Positions 13,601 through 25,500 of a stretch of DNA of 64,000 nucleotides are shown in pieces (position 1 is the first letter of the stretch; the number at the start of each line of letters is the position of its first letter). Origin of the DNA: Helicostylum pulchrum. Its lineage: Eukaryota > Mucoromycota > Mucoromycetes > Mucorales > Mucoraceae. Location of the stretch: positions 271,507 to 335,506 of the forward strand of contig JAIXMO010000035.1 of the NCBI GenBank assembly GCA_025677825.1, given 5' to 3'. A program made the translations under genes and the position numbers. The notes beneath the pieces are model-generated. The model was given only the letters and a program-made list of their open reading frames with translations, was not told the DNA's origin and searched no databases.

Positions 13601-13930
13601 TACAGAAAAGGGAAAATCTACGGGGGAAGAGAAGCTAAAAAAGACTGAAATTAGCTCCGCGGGAAAATGGTAAATCTTGGAATTAAAATGTAGATTAAAT
13701 AAAATCCAGAATGAGTTCTTAATTCCTTTTGATAAAGGTACTTTGTTACAAAAAATAGCCCGTGTACTATTTATTAGATGTAAATCTACTATCTATCTCG
13801 TATCGTTGATAAGATATAACATCATAAAAAAAACGAATGTGAGAAGATTTAAAGTTACGTGCGTAATATGTAGGTGATTATTTTTTTTAGTGCGACAAAA
13901 AACTTTTAGCGGTCATTCAACCAGAGAGAG
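10693..13930. other. 3.2-kb region without a recognisable gene
   Basis: Both strands were read for domains and splice-linked exons. Only short, unconvincing frames occur (for example 12442-12657 and 13677-13877 on the plus strand). The composition is more mixed than the other spacers, with fewer homopolymers, which would fit old decayed repeat DNA, but no family could be named. A G run lies at about 11450-11458. Confidence 0.5.
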
Positions 13931-13940
13931 TATAAATAAA
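13931..13940 (+). promoter_or_regulatory. TATA box of the aldo-keto reductase gene
   Basis: A clean TATAAATAAA sits 71 bp upstream of the ATG at 14002, followed by a pyrimidine-rich leader and CA repeats. This is one of the clearest core promoters in the window and would fit a well expressed gene. Confidence 0.6.
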
Positions 13941-14001
13941 GCCCCTTATTTACTTTTTATTTTTATCTTTTTTTAGTTTTTCACACACACAAATATTAAA
14001 A

Positions 14002-15030
14002 ATGTCTACTGATTATCTTACCTTGAACAGAACTGGCGACAAGATGCCTATCCGCGGTTTCGGCTGTTGGAAGATTGATACCAAGGATGCTGAGGAGACC
14101 ATCTACCAAGCTATCAAGGCTGGATACCGTCTTTTTGATGGTGCCTGTGATTACGGTAACGAAGTTGAAGTTGGTTGTGGTGTTAGAAAGGCCATTGCTG
14201 AAGGTTTGGTAAAGAGAGAAGACCTTTTCATCGTCACCAAGTTATGGAACACCTTCCACAGCAAGAACCACGTTCGTGCTGCTTTCGATAGACAATTAAA
14301 GGATTCTGGACTTGACTACTTTGATCTTTATCTTATTCATTGTAAGTATACATATATATATATATATTTAGTGGTAGTTTGAAAATATTTACGCGTTATC
14401 ATAGTCCCCGTTCCTTTGCACTACGTCTCTCCTACTGACAACTATCCCCCTGGATGGTATGTTGGTGATGCCAAGTCTATTGCCTTTGAGCGTTCCCCCA
14501 TCCACGAATGTTGGGCTGAGTTGGAAAAATTGGTCGATGCAAAGTTAACTCGTAACATTGGTATTGCCAACTTCAATTGTCAAGCCATCTTGGACTTGCT
14601 TACCTATGCCAGAATTAAGCCTGCTGTTTTACAAATTGAACTCCATCCTTACTTGCCTCAAGAACGTTTGGTCAAGTGGGTCAAAGAACAAGATATTCAC
14701 ATCACTGCTTACTCTTCTTTCGGTCCTACCTCTTATGTTGACTTGACCGAGACTGGTAAGTCTTATACCTCTTTGCTCGAACATGCTGATGTCAAGAGCG
14801 TTGCTGAGAAGCACAGTATTTCTGCTGGTCAAGTCTTGTTACGTTGGGCTTTGGACCGTGAGTTTGCTGTTATTCCCAAGAGTGTTAACCCAGGAAGAAT
14901 GCAAAGCAATTTGGATATCTTGAACATCAAGTTTGATGCTGAGGATAACAAGACTTTGAACTCTCTCAAGTCCAACCAAAGATTCAATGATCCCATGACC
15001 TATGGTTTCAACTTGCCTCTTTTCGATTAA
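14002..15030 (+). CDS. Aldo-keto reductase, xylose reductase-like
   Basis: Two exons, 14002-14341 and 14405-15030, 321 aa, the usual length for fungal xylose reductases. Visible features are the N-terminal GFGCWKI, catalytic Asp/Tyr in [10 protein letters not shown], catalytic Lys in IVTKLWNT and His in YLIH at the splice junction. The coenzyme site [14 protein letters not shown] follows near the C-terminus. After splicing, the junction reads [11 protein letters not shown], typical of this subgroup. The protein should be cytosolic and reduce aldoses or aldehydes with NAD(P)H. Codon use is richer in C-ending codons than in the neighbours, which together with the TATA box suggests high expression. 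Confidence 0.94.
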
Positions 15031-15194
15031 ATCATATTAATCACCCCACTTGTAATTTTTCAAACAAAATAAATACCTCTTTTTTTTATTTTTTATTTAT
15101 TGGGTTTATTTTTTAAAAGGATGGGATGAAAGTTTATATATAAAATGCAAAAAAGTATCATGTAATAAAAAAAAGGGGGAAGTGTATTCATAAT

Positions 15195-16948
15195 TTAGTA
15201 TTGTTGTTCAATACCGGCTTCCAACATGGCATGTCTAGCATGAATACCTTGGAAACGTCTACGTTTAGCGTCAATCCAAAGCATCGTTTCGGCATAAGTT
15301 TTAGGCAGGATACGACGAAGTTTCACTTTATCATCCCCGGAGGCTAATGTGAAATGGAAAACGTTTGTGGTTTCCCTCGTTCCCTTTTCAATATTGATGA
15401 CCTCTGCAATAACACGAACTTGAACAGATCGATGAGGATATCCCTCAGATAAGACAATACCCGATCTTAAATTTAAAAGAGTACCTACATGCACTGGTTT
15501 TCTAAACGTAACTTCATCCATGGATAATAAAGTAGGAGACGAGGTCTTCATAAAGAGTGCAGTATTAGCATAAGCAAGTTCGTAAGCACGACGCATCAAA
15601 TAACCACCAAATATATTGTTATGTATATTTCTATCTTGAGGTTGCATTAAAAAATTACTTTCAATCTTTGTATCACGCATCCAAACAAGGTTACTGGGTA
15701 GAGGTTGCATTTCATCCGAGGATTGAGAGCTTGTAAATTCATCATCGCCGGTACCGTTGATATACTGCGAGTATTGTAAGAAAATATCGTGGATATCAAG
15801 ACGTTCCTCTGGCGTAGGAGGTTGACGTAATAAAGATGTCTCGGCTGCACGCTTCTTTCTCTTTTTGTTAGCTTCAGCTATCTCAAAGAGTCTTTCTTCA
15901 GCGGGAGATGTTAATTTCAGTGGATTGATTTTGGTGGGTTTTTGTGTGAGAGAGTCAAGAGCAACCATTGTGAATCGAGTAGCCAAAACTGTGTTTTTGG
16001 TAAGAATACCTAAATTCTCTGGGTTGTCCATACCCCCTCTAATGTAACTACCTTCTACACTTCCAGGTACTGTCTCAGCCTTAATGAAAACTAAAATAAA
16101 GGGTCAATAACCGTTGTGTCTTTAAGCTTTTACCCTTTTTTTATAATACTTACTCTCCATGGAACTGCTACCAACATAACTTACATGACCACTAAGTTTA
16201 TAATTTTCAATACCTGCCTCAGGTAAAAATAAATCTAGTCTATCAACGCTAGCAGTAACGATTGTGACGGGTGGGGCGTCTTGATCTCCATTATCAACGT
16301 GTTTATAGCCAATAGCACCAGCGAGAGCATCCAAATCTACTCAAGCACACGAAGTCAAATTTTTTTTAGCAAAAAAAAACGCAGGTATACTAGCTCTCTT
16401 TGTTTTACCTTCTAAAAGCTTTCCTGTACGAATTTTTCCATCAGAAAAGATATATTCATCCAAAAGTTTAGGGTTTGATTTGAAAGGCAAGTACTCTTCA
16501 ATATAACTATCAGACATCTTTTTTTTTCAAAAAAAGGAAAAAAATAACGGAAGTTCAAATTAGTAAACCCAATTAAACGACAAACAACGAAAAACAACGA
16601 AAAAAAAGAGCCTTACTGTTCTGTCAATTAATTTACGAGGTTTAGGAGGAGCTGAACTTGGCACTTGTTTCTTTGATTCATGCTCCAGAATTTTATCCAT
16701 CCAAAATCCTTTAGGTCTAACGGTATAAACTGTTTCTAAACCATCTTGATAGACAGGAGAAAAAAAAAATGAGTTATTTGTCATTTTTTCTGCATTTAAA
16801 AAGTCTTACCATTTGTATTATTCAATTTTCTCGAGGAGTGAAGGGTAGCGACACGTAATAAGGCATGTCTATTAACAAACTGTTTAAACTGACCACATAA
16901 AAAAGCCTTTTGTAACGGTTGCTGATATCTTCGACAAGTATGCCACAT
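15195..16948 (-). CDS. Mitochondrial acyl-CoA thioesterase, ACOT9-like (double hotdog)
   Basis: Five exons: 16810-16948, 16617-16744, 16409-16517, 16154-16336 and 15195-16090, 484 aa. The first ~45 residues are rich in Arg, Leu and Gln with no acidic residue (MWHTCRRYQQPLQKAFL), a good mitochondrial presequence. Then come MSDSYIEEYLPF, the first hotdog region, a basic linker, and the second hotdog with NIFGGYLMRRAYELAYANT. This order matches ACOT9-type enzymes, which hydrolyse short- to long-chain acyl-CoA in mitochondria. The exon-3 acceptor (16518-16519) is preceded by an A run rather than pyrimidines, so that junction is the least certain; the predicted RTMSDSYIE peptide supports it. Confidence 0.9.
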
Positions 16949-17654
16949 AATTTATTTTTTAAAAAGTAAAAGAGAAAAAGAGAAATCAAAACTGCTTGGA
17001 AAAAAAAAATGAAACTAGGCCCGGACTATTTTTATATGCTTTATACCCGTCACATATGAAAACGAAACCAATGGTGGAGTGTGATAATGAGTAAGTCGTA
17101 TTTCAATGGAGAGAGGACAGAGAAGGAGAGAATAATATCCCGTATACTACAATATACATTACACGCGGTTATTTCTCACAAGATATATAGGAAGAAAATC
17201 AAATGTTTAAGCGATGTCGCAATTCATGCAAGTAAAGAGTCACTTTCTGAGATAAGTTTTTTTAAACTATTCGCGCTATAAAAGTCGAAATATTTGTTTG
17301 TATATGATACTGTTATCAGAGTTACGGCATTTCTGTTTATTTCTGGCACTAGTTATTCTGGATTTTTGTACTTCTGATTCTTATTTTCGGTATAATTCAT
17401 TTTCCGAGTTAAAAAAAAACGTGTTTGAATGACAGAAGGGTATTTAATTGTTACATTCGAAAGAATTGTGCATACAAAAAAAAAGTAAGTTTTGATATAA
17501 GAAATACGTACCCGTTACATATATACATCAAAAAAGTTGATGTATCGTTGATTATAGTTTATCAGTACTCTTAAAAATAAAATAAAAAGTACCATTGATT
17601 TCATTTTTTTACTCCTTTTTTTTTCTCATACTTTATATTTTCGTATTGGTAATC
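16949..17654. other. Spacer, no gene seen
   Basis: About 700 bp between divergent genes. No coding-like frame or RNA gene was recognised. It should contain both promoters; no clear TATA box stood out. Confidence 0.5.
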
Positions 17655-18179
17655 ATGAAGGGCTATTATCAAAACTGGCGTCAACAGTCTCCTTTTATTC
17701 CACAAACACTTAAATGGTATCACGTAAACGATATGATGATATATTTGCACAGGATGCGCTCACATATCTTTGAAAGGTCAAATATTCCTAACCTGTTAAG
17801 TTGTGATGCTCCAGTTGCAGAGAATTATAGGTTTCCAAAGGATACTAGCTACATGTGTGAGGGTATAGGAAACTGGAATATATATCTTGACAAGTTGTTG
17901 TTATGTCTAAGTATTTTAAAAAACTCTAAACGTATGCAAGAGAGCGATTTTAAAACGATAGGACAAGTGGAACTGTTTGCACTCGAAATGATCAATCACT
18001 TATTACAAAGTATAGCACAAACGGAAAACTTGTTGACGTGTCAAACGTTTGAAGAAATGTACAAGATAGTTTGGATAGAAAACATTATTTTTGTGGACTA
18101 TCAAAGCTTACCTGTGGTGGTAGCCAGTATTTTACAACGTGTGGATAAACTATGGCACACGGTAGCACAGTACAAATAA
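17655..18179 (+). CDS. Unrecognised intronless 174-aa protein
   Basis: Single open frame from ATG 17655 to the stop at 18179. The upstream in-frame extension lacks an ATG and is hydrophobic low-complexity, so this start is preferred. The protein is even in composition, probably alpha-helical, with cysteines at LLSCDAP, SYMCEGIG, LLLCLS and LLTCQTF, and no signal peptide or membrane segment. Codon use resembles neighbouring genes. I do not recognise a domain. Its lack of introns, unlike most neighbours, could mean a fast-evolving lineage gene or a retrocopy. Confidence 0.6.
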   Translation: MKGYYQNWRQQSPFIPQTLKWYHVNDMMIYLHRMRSHIFERSNIPNLLSCDAPVAENYRFPKDTSYMCEGIGNWNIYLDKLLLCLSILKNSKRMQESDFKTIGQVELFALEMINHLLQSIAQTENLLTCQTFEEMYKIVWIENIIFVDYQSLPVVVASILQRVDKLWHTVAQYK

Positions 18180-18543
18180 AAGAATAAAACTTAATTTTAA
18201 AAATAGGTTAGGCTAGTAACCGTGACTGCGGGCAAGTACTAATTATATAAAAAATTTTAGGCTTCGAAAAACTATAAAAAGGGGACAGAATTCATAAAAT
18301 ATTTGAGTTTCTTTGTACTTCTTTCTCGTTTTCATATCGGATAAATCTTTCGCCTTTTACTAAAGATTTCCGTGGATGCGGGAAACTAAGGAAGATTACC
18401 CAAATTTTTTGTTAACCCCAAAATATTAAAAAAAAGTATATTTTATCTTTTTAAAAGATGCTTTTTTTTTATTATTATTTAAAAGAAAAGAAAATGAAAA
18501 AAACGAAAAACGGAAAGAAATATATTCATTGTTTTTTTTTGTT
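18180..18543. other. Short convergent spacer, no gene seen
   Basis: About 360 bp between the stops of two convergent genes; AT-rich with A/T runs, only 3' UTR material expected. Confidence 0.5.
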
Positions 18544-19487
18544 TTATTGGGGATTCTTTAGTTGCTCAATTTGTCTTCTCATAGTATCATTCTCCCTTTG
18601 TAATAAAAGGTTTTCACGTTGATATGCTTGCAATTGTTGTTCCAAAGACTCCTATATATTAATTCTATTATTAATATAAATGCTATTAAAGAAAAAGGGG
18701 AGGGGGGAGAAAATACTTTACAACGAGGTCTCCGTTTGTTTTTTCAGATGACTTTGGCAATTCAATCATGTTGAATAAATCAGTTAATATTTGTCTTTGA
18801 GAGTCATTTTGTTTCAACAATTCGTCAAGTTGGTTATATATAATGGGTATTGACTTGCCTCTAGTTAAAGAGGAGGAACTACCTGAGTGTGTAGAATAAG
18901 GTGACTCTTGGTCTATTACTCAGAATTAATTATAGGGGTACGTATACGTATACATTAATTACTTACTGTGGTCAGCTACATTTTGCCTAGTATCACTGTG
19001 ATTGCTAGTTAATTCAAATCTACCAATCTTTCTAGATTCTGAAGAGACGGTGGAATATTGATCTTCACGACTATCAGGTCTATTATTTCCTCCTCTTGAT
19101 TGAGTGGAATTTTCTCTTGTTAAATTATGACCAGTAGTATTAGATATATTAGAGTTATTACGTGATAAAGGGACATTAAACACATTTAAGTGTTGTGGAG
19201 GTGGTGGAGATTGTTGAGGGCTAAATCTTGATTTTCTATCTAAAATATATGTACATGTGTTTAGGTTCTATAACGAAATAAAGAAACAAAGGAACACTCT
19301 TACTCATATTGTCTTCGTGGCTAATAGTACGGTAAAGTTGTTTACCAGTAGCAGGTTTACCAGTTTCTTCAGAAAAAGTTACAGTAGGTGTTCTTTCATG
19401 TAGACTACCATGTCTACTACGGTTTAAATCGAATCTTTTTTTTTTGGTATCCTATTCAAACATCAATAAAATTTAATACACAAATAA

Positions 19488-19529
<42 letters not shown>

Positions 19530-21042
19530 TATCACACACACGTACTATTTCATTGTTAGGGAAGCCAGGGGGAGCGGAACCTTGGTGTTGATGTTTCATA
19601 ATAAAATCATCACTTAATGCACGCGTTTTTCTTGTTGGAGGAACAGGAGGAGGAGTAGGTTCATAAGTGGGGGTATAAGACCAAGACTCAGAAGCATGAT
19701 GATGAGTAGAAGGCTTTCTTACGACGACATGACCAAAGGAAATATGCTTCTTTGGAGCAGTAGCATCTTCATTGAAATCCCATTCGTCTGTACTTTGACT
19801 AGAGATGGTCTTTTGAGGAAACTTTTTTACAGGCCTGTTCTCAATAGGTGGAATATCAGCAATTAAATTCTTGGCTAACCATTCGGATTTTTTAGCTTGT
19901 TTAAAGAATGGGTGTAATAACAACTTTTCAGAAGAAGGTCTCTTTGAAGGATCCTTTGACATGCAAGTATCAATCATTTCTTTAAATACACGTGAAAAAC
20001 GATTTGTCGTTGTTTCACGAGAAAGTGTAGGTGGATCGTTATTTAAAGTCATCATTAATACCTTTAGAGGTGGATGCTTTGCAAATGGTGCATGCCCCGT
20101 TGCAAGCTCTATAGCAGTAATACCAAAGCTCCAGATATCTGCTTTATAGTCATAATCTGCTTGCTCCATTACTTCAGGTGCCATCCAACAAGGCTTTTTT
20201 TTTTATATAATGAGTAAATTTTTTTTATTGTTTTTATAGTTATTTTGTTTTGTATACGTGGTACTACTTACTGTGCCTACAAATGTTTTTCTAACACCTC
20301 TTTCACCTGTTTCCATTAAAGAAGAAGATACACCAAAGTCGGCTAATAGGACAGAGCCATCTTCGTCCATTAACAAGTTTCCGGCCTTGACATCTCTATG
20401 AATATGTCCATTTTTATGAAGGTAGGCTAAACCTTCCAATGCTTGTTTTAATATAGTAGCAATGCTTGTTTCATCTAGACCTCCAGGAAAACCAATTTTC
20501 ATAATATCCAAGCAAGAACCTGTATATTGATATATATAAATGTTTTACAATGTATCAGCATACACACATAAATAAAAACAAAAAATAAATCACTTTCCTA
20601 CAGCCATATAAGGTGTAACTATATATAATTTTGAACCATGCACAAAAGAACCATAAACTCGTAGTATGTGAGGATGCTTTGACAATGCCATTAAAGAGGT
20701 TTCTCTCTAATGTAAAATTTAATTAAATTTAATTAGGGTTAGGGTTAAATACATGTAATAGAAGGAGGTTTTTTTTTTACCCTTAGTTCATCAATTTGAT
20801 TCCTTTCAAACATATCCAAATCAATGACTTTTATTGCAACTCTTTTATTGTGTGGTATGTAAATAGCACTATATACCATTGCAGAGGATCCATACCCTTT
20901 TTTTTACGGTAATAATGCAGTTAGAAACAAAAAAGAATACATGTATTACATGCGGAGTTTACCTATAGGTTGCTTTATTTCAAAATCATCCATATTATTT
21001 GTTTGCTGCTGCTGCTGTTGCTGCTGCTGCTGTTGCTGCTGC

Positions 21043-21076
<34 letters not shown>

Positions 21077-21248
21077 GCTGTTCCTCGATAGACATATTGA
21101 TTTTAAGACTATCAACTGTTTTTCTAGACTCTGTAGGTTGAAGTATAGAAGTAGCTATGGTAGGACTATTCACTAGAATAGGTTTTGGATTTGCTGTCGT
21201 GTATGAATCACTACTTAAATGTTCCAAGGAACCATTTGTAGTAAACAT
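18544..21248 (-). CDS. STE20-family protein kinase, FRAY/OSR1/SPAK-like, with polyQ leader
   Basis: Nine exons by my reading: 20963-21248, 20781-20896, ~20598-20706, 20272-20519, 19546-20193, 19304-19451, 18967-19239, 18722-18912 and 18544-18651, about 708 aa. Residues ~55-82 are a glutamine run of about 26. The kinase domain follows: [39 protein letters not shown], the activation segment [17 protein letters not shown] and [13 protein letters not shown]. The [13 protein letters not shown] and DVKAGN sequences are those of OSR1/SPAK/FRAY kinases. The tail is Ser/Asn/Pro-rich and ends in a short coiled coil (residues ~673-705, LLLQREND region) rather than the RFxV-binding CCT domain of animal OSR1. 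The exon 3/4 junction lacks a canonical in-phase donor: GT at 20601-20600 is out of phase by one base, while the phase-keeping junction would start with GA. Confidence 0.88.
20733..20747 (+). repeat. Two and a half TTAGGG units inside an intron
   Basis: TTAGGGTTAGGGTTA lies inside an intron of the FRAY-like kinase gene. TTAGGG is the telomere repeat of many fungi, so this may be a fossil of telomere-type repair, but such short runs also arise by chance. Confidence 0.6.
20993..21086. repeat. CAG/CAA trinucleotide repeat coding for polyglutamine
   Basis: Mixed CAG and CAA codons (read on the minus strand) in the first exon of the FRAY-like kinase. The 3' half of the coding tract is mostly CAG and the 5' half mostly CAA. 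Frames on the opposite strand rich in Leu or Cys are shadows of this repeat. Confidence 0.85.
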
Positions 21249-21599
21249 GATGTTAAAGGAAAGAAGAGGGGAAAATAAAGCAAGAAGGGACTAAAATAAA
21301 AAAAAGAGTAAATAAATAAATAAAAAAAGGGGTGTTTGGTAAAAGGGAAGCATGACGTACCTAATAGCTGCTTGTGTGTGGGTGAGTTGTCAAATCGAGA
21401 TTTCCGCTTTTCGAAATCCTTAAACAACCGCGTGGAGCAGCAGTCAAGTAGGGTGTACCAGTTTGATTTTTTATAACTAACAGGGAAGCTACTCCTATGT
21501 TAGCGCGGTGGCTCGAATGGATCAACAAGCGTACTTGGGAAAAGCACATTAAAACTGATACTTTGATATGACGTCAAATAACCTTGTTAATACGTTGAG

Positions 21600-21966
21600 G
21601 CTGACAATGCTACCCGCGAATCTGTTTGTGCTCGAGATAGTATTATGTTTGCTATCAGTGCCATGATGCAAGCCAAGAGTGAGGAGCAACTAGAGCCGTT
21701 CACAACCTCTTTCATAGAAATATTTCCTGTTTTTGTTGCTTACTTCAAAAGTATATGGTTAGAAAGAAAGACTTTGCAGGAAAAAGCTTGGAGACCTGTG
21801 AGTACACTTTGTTCTTTTTTATCCGCAATTTACATATTACTAACATTCTGTTTAGAAGGCGTCGTATCATATGAGCAACATGATTGAATCGCACCACACT
21901 CCGTTGAAATCGTTTTATTTGACAAGATCAAGAAACAAGTTGTCACTTGAGGTTTATTTATATTAA
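21600..21966 (+). pseudogene. MULE/FAR1-like transposase remnant
   Basis: An open stretch from about 21600 leads into FKSIWLERK and EKAWRP at 21794. A GTGAGT...TTTAG intron (21797-21857) then joins in phase to SNMIESHHTPLKSFYLTRS, ending at stop 21966. The W-Lx(E/R) element plus an NxIESxHxxLKxxYL-type motif recalls the C-terminal part of Mutator-like (MULE) transposases common in Mucorales. The expected N-terminal DNA-binding and DDE regions are missing, and upstream frames are interrupted (stop near 21570). I read it as a truncated, dead copy; the assignment rests on a short motif. Confidence 0.5.
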
Positions 21967-22508
21967 AAATAAAAAGGAACAGAAATAAAACAATGGTAAT
22001 TTAACGTCTGATCTTAAGGATAGTAATGTTCTTATTAAACAAAAGAATAAATAACTTGGTAAGAAAAAAAGGGAGTTTACAAGAGTCTTATAGAAAAATA
22101 TACAAGAGAAAATAAAAGCTTTGGACTTCTAGTAGTTGTATCAGCAGCTAAACCTTAATAAAGTAACTTCAAAGATGATTCTTTAATCAAATGAAAGTAT
22201 ATCAGTAAAATGTATTAAGAAGGGATTACAGTAAAACTAAAATGTAAACACCGTTATTTTCCTAAGTTTTTAAAAAATGTGTTTAGGGTTTTTATACTTT
22301 GTAAAAAAATAGGCTCTGGAAAAAAAGTGACTGTCACAATACTCGGTTGGATAACGACATTCAGCATTAAAACGCACGGAAGTCCAATCTAAATTAATTC
22401 ATTCTTCTTTTTTTTTATAACTCGTGTTATTTTTTTCTTTTTTCTTTTTTCTTTCTTTCATTTATTACATGCAAAACTAGTAATTGAATTCGAAACAAAT
22501 TATATCAA
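21967..22508. other. Spacer, no gene seen
   Basis: AT-rich leader region of the adenylate cyclase gene, ending in a T-rich stretch before the ATG at 22509. No other feature was recognised. Confidence 0.45.
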
Positions 22509-25500
22509 ATGCCTCTGTCAAAACTAAAGAACGATTCTTTAGTTGATACAGGAGAATTATCTCAACCAGGTAAAATAAAATAAAATACCAGTTTTACTAT
22601 CTTAACAACTAAACCCTTTTTTTTTTTATTTTACAAAAATAAATAAATAGATGGTGTTCATCCATTTCAAATTACTGCCAATCCAAAAGATAAGAAACGT
22701 CACTTATTTCGGTTTAGAAGAAAAAAGAGTATGGCAACATTTTTTTTTCTTTCTCTTTTTTTTTCTTTTTTGCTAAAAAACTATAATATTTTAGGTCGAT
22801 CTGACATTGCAGCATCAATATTCGGCCCTTCTTCCAGTACAGCTGTTTCACACAATGATTCCTCTTCTATACTAACAGCTCGTAAGAAATCTCGAGATGA
22901 AACCAGTCTATATAACAACAATCCACATGACATGTTGGCTGCCGAAGACGCTATAAAATATGGCGCCGAAAGAAAAAAATCCGCAAGTTCTAGTAGTAAT
23001 TCAAAAGGTAAAGACAGGGAGCAGTCAGAGGGGAGCATCTATTTTTTAACCGAGGATGGGAAATATGAAAAGGTAAAAAAAAAAAAAAAAAAAAAAAGCC
23101 CTTAAAATGTTGTCAAAAAAAAACAGAGATTAATTTTTATTTTATTGTTTAGAGTCTTGAATGTAATATGTGGTTTAATTGCGAAGGAAGTGAGAGGGGG
23201 GGAGGGGTTAATTATCAGTAAACTAATTAATTTTTATTTTCATTGTTGTTAGTGGATCAAAACTTTGGATCAATGGATGGGATAATCAATCCAGAATATA
23301 GAAATCAAAATAGACAAAGAACATCATTTTCTCATGTAAACCAGATGATTTTTTTTAGCAGAGCAGAATTATGAGGGTATTAATTTTTTCTTTGTGTGTA
23401 TTCATTTAGCAAGGTGCTACTGGCGATCCTTTAATTGAACATTGGGCACCACCTGATAGTTGGGCAGTACAACCTGCTGATGAAATGATAGATGATCTGT
23501 TTACTCCTGCTCTATCTGCTAATAAGGATCACAAGAATGATTATTTCCCGGTAGTTGAGCAAGAAAGCTGGAATGTTCCCAGTAAAAATGTAATAGTATA
23601 ATAATAATTCTTTTAATGCAGCCGCAACACCCTAATCACTTATATACATATATGTATTTCAATAGTATTGTATCCGAATCTTTCGTCCCGATGGTACTTT
23701 TGGTACCTTGATTGTTCCCTTGGATACAACAACGCATGATCTTATACAAAGGCTTGCTGGCAAATTCTTTTTACACGATCTTAGTAAACATAGACTTAGT
23801 TTAATCACGCATAATCATGGTAAATGAATATATATATATATATTTGTTACAGTTTATATATAAAATAATCTAATATATATTCACACACATAGAGCGAGTG
23901 GTTCAGTTATACGAACATCCCATCCAGATACAAAAGACTTTGCTTGAGCAGATTGGATACACAGAAGAGGATCATATTGAGGATGTAGGTCGAGAAGATA
24001 ACTCTTACTTATTTCGATTTACATTTGGACCGAATGTTACACACACAGTGACAGAAGAGGAAGAATTTGGTGCTTACAGACGTGTAGACCTTCAAAGCAA
24101 AAACCTATTAACCATACCCATCTTTTTATACAAGTACGCTTCTCGTATCAACTCTTTGGATTTATCAAGAAATTTATTAATTGAAATACCAGTAGATTTT
24201 GTTCAAATGTGCAAAAGTTTAAAGCAACTGTGGCTCACAAATAACGATTACAACGTGTTACCTTTATCTATTCGATATATTCCCAATCTAGAGCACTTAA
24301 ATGTATCTGGTAATCATATTAAAGATTTAGATCCAGCTCATTTAGAGGAATTACAGACGTTACGTACATTAAGAGCTTACAACAACAGGCTCACGAATCT
24401 ACCATCTTCTTTCTCTACATTTAAACACCTCACGATTTTATTTATATCCAACAATTCGTTTACTAAATTTCCTCAGGTTATTTGCGAGATTTCAAGTTTG
24501 GCTTATTTGGATATTAGTTTTAACAAGATTACTTCATTTCCTGACGAGATTTGTAACTTGACTCAACTAGTGGGGTTATTCGCCACGGCCAACAGATTGA
24601 CGGGTCGATTACCGCCCAGTTTCTCTAAACTAGAAAAGTTACAAGAGTTGGATCTTCGACAAAATCAAATTACGGATTTGGATGAAATTTATTTGCTGCC
24701 AAAATTGGAAGTTATTTCTGTGGATTATAATGCAATTAGTGTGGTCAATTATAATTTCAAGAATTTAAGGCAATTAAAAATGTCAAAGAATCACTTGACT
24801 CAATTTTTACTCAATCCTTTACATTCTACTCATACCGGTGATACTCCGTGCTTATTGACCGATCTCAACTTGGCCAACTGTAAATTATCTTCATTACCTG
24901 ACGATTTATTCACTCATGCAGTTTCATTAGAAAATTTAGTTTTGGATAACAACACATTAAGTGAATTACCAAGGAGCATTGGCTGCTTGCTTAAATTAGT
25001 TCGACTCTCTGTACAAGGAAATAATCTAGAAACAATTCCTTCTGAAGTTTCAAAACTTGGGGAACTCAAGGTCTTGGATGCTCAAAAGAACAACTTAAAA
25101 TCTTTACCAAAGGAGGTATGGCTTTGTTCTTCCTTACAGACATTAAATTGTTCTTCCAATTTGTTGGAAACTTTCCCTGAACCTTTTACTCCACCGCCGC
25201 CACAGCTACAGCCACAACCACAACTACCAGCTATACATGAACCTGAAGTAACGCCTAAAAATACTACGGATACATTACCTGCTGAGAATGAAAACAATAT
25301 TCCAGCCAACCTTTTATCGAGTGGATTTCATCCACCACCCAATTTCAACCCACCTTCCTTCTTTTCAAGTCCTCGAAATCATCCACCACCACTTTCATTA
25401 TCTCTTCGAAACTTGTACTTGGGTGATAATCGATTTACAGATGATATTTGGTCGCCACTTTCTTTGTTTTTGGAATTACGTACACTCAATTTATGTTTCA

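Noticed and set aside
20941..21176. Poly-Cys and poly-Leu frames on the plus strand
   Set aside because: Shadows of the polyglutamine repeat of the minus-strand kinase gene.
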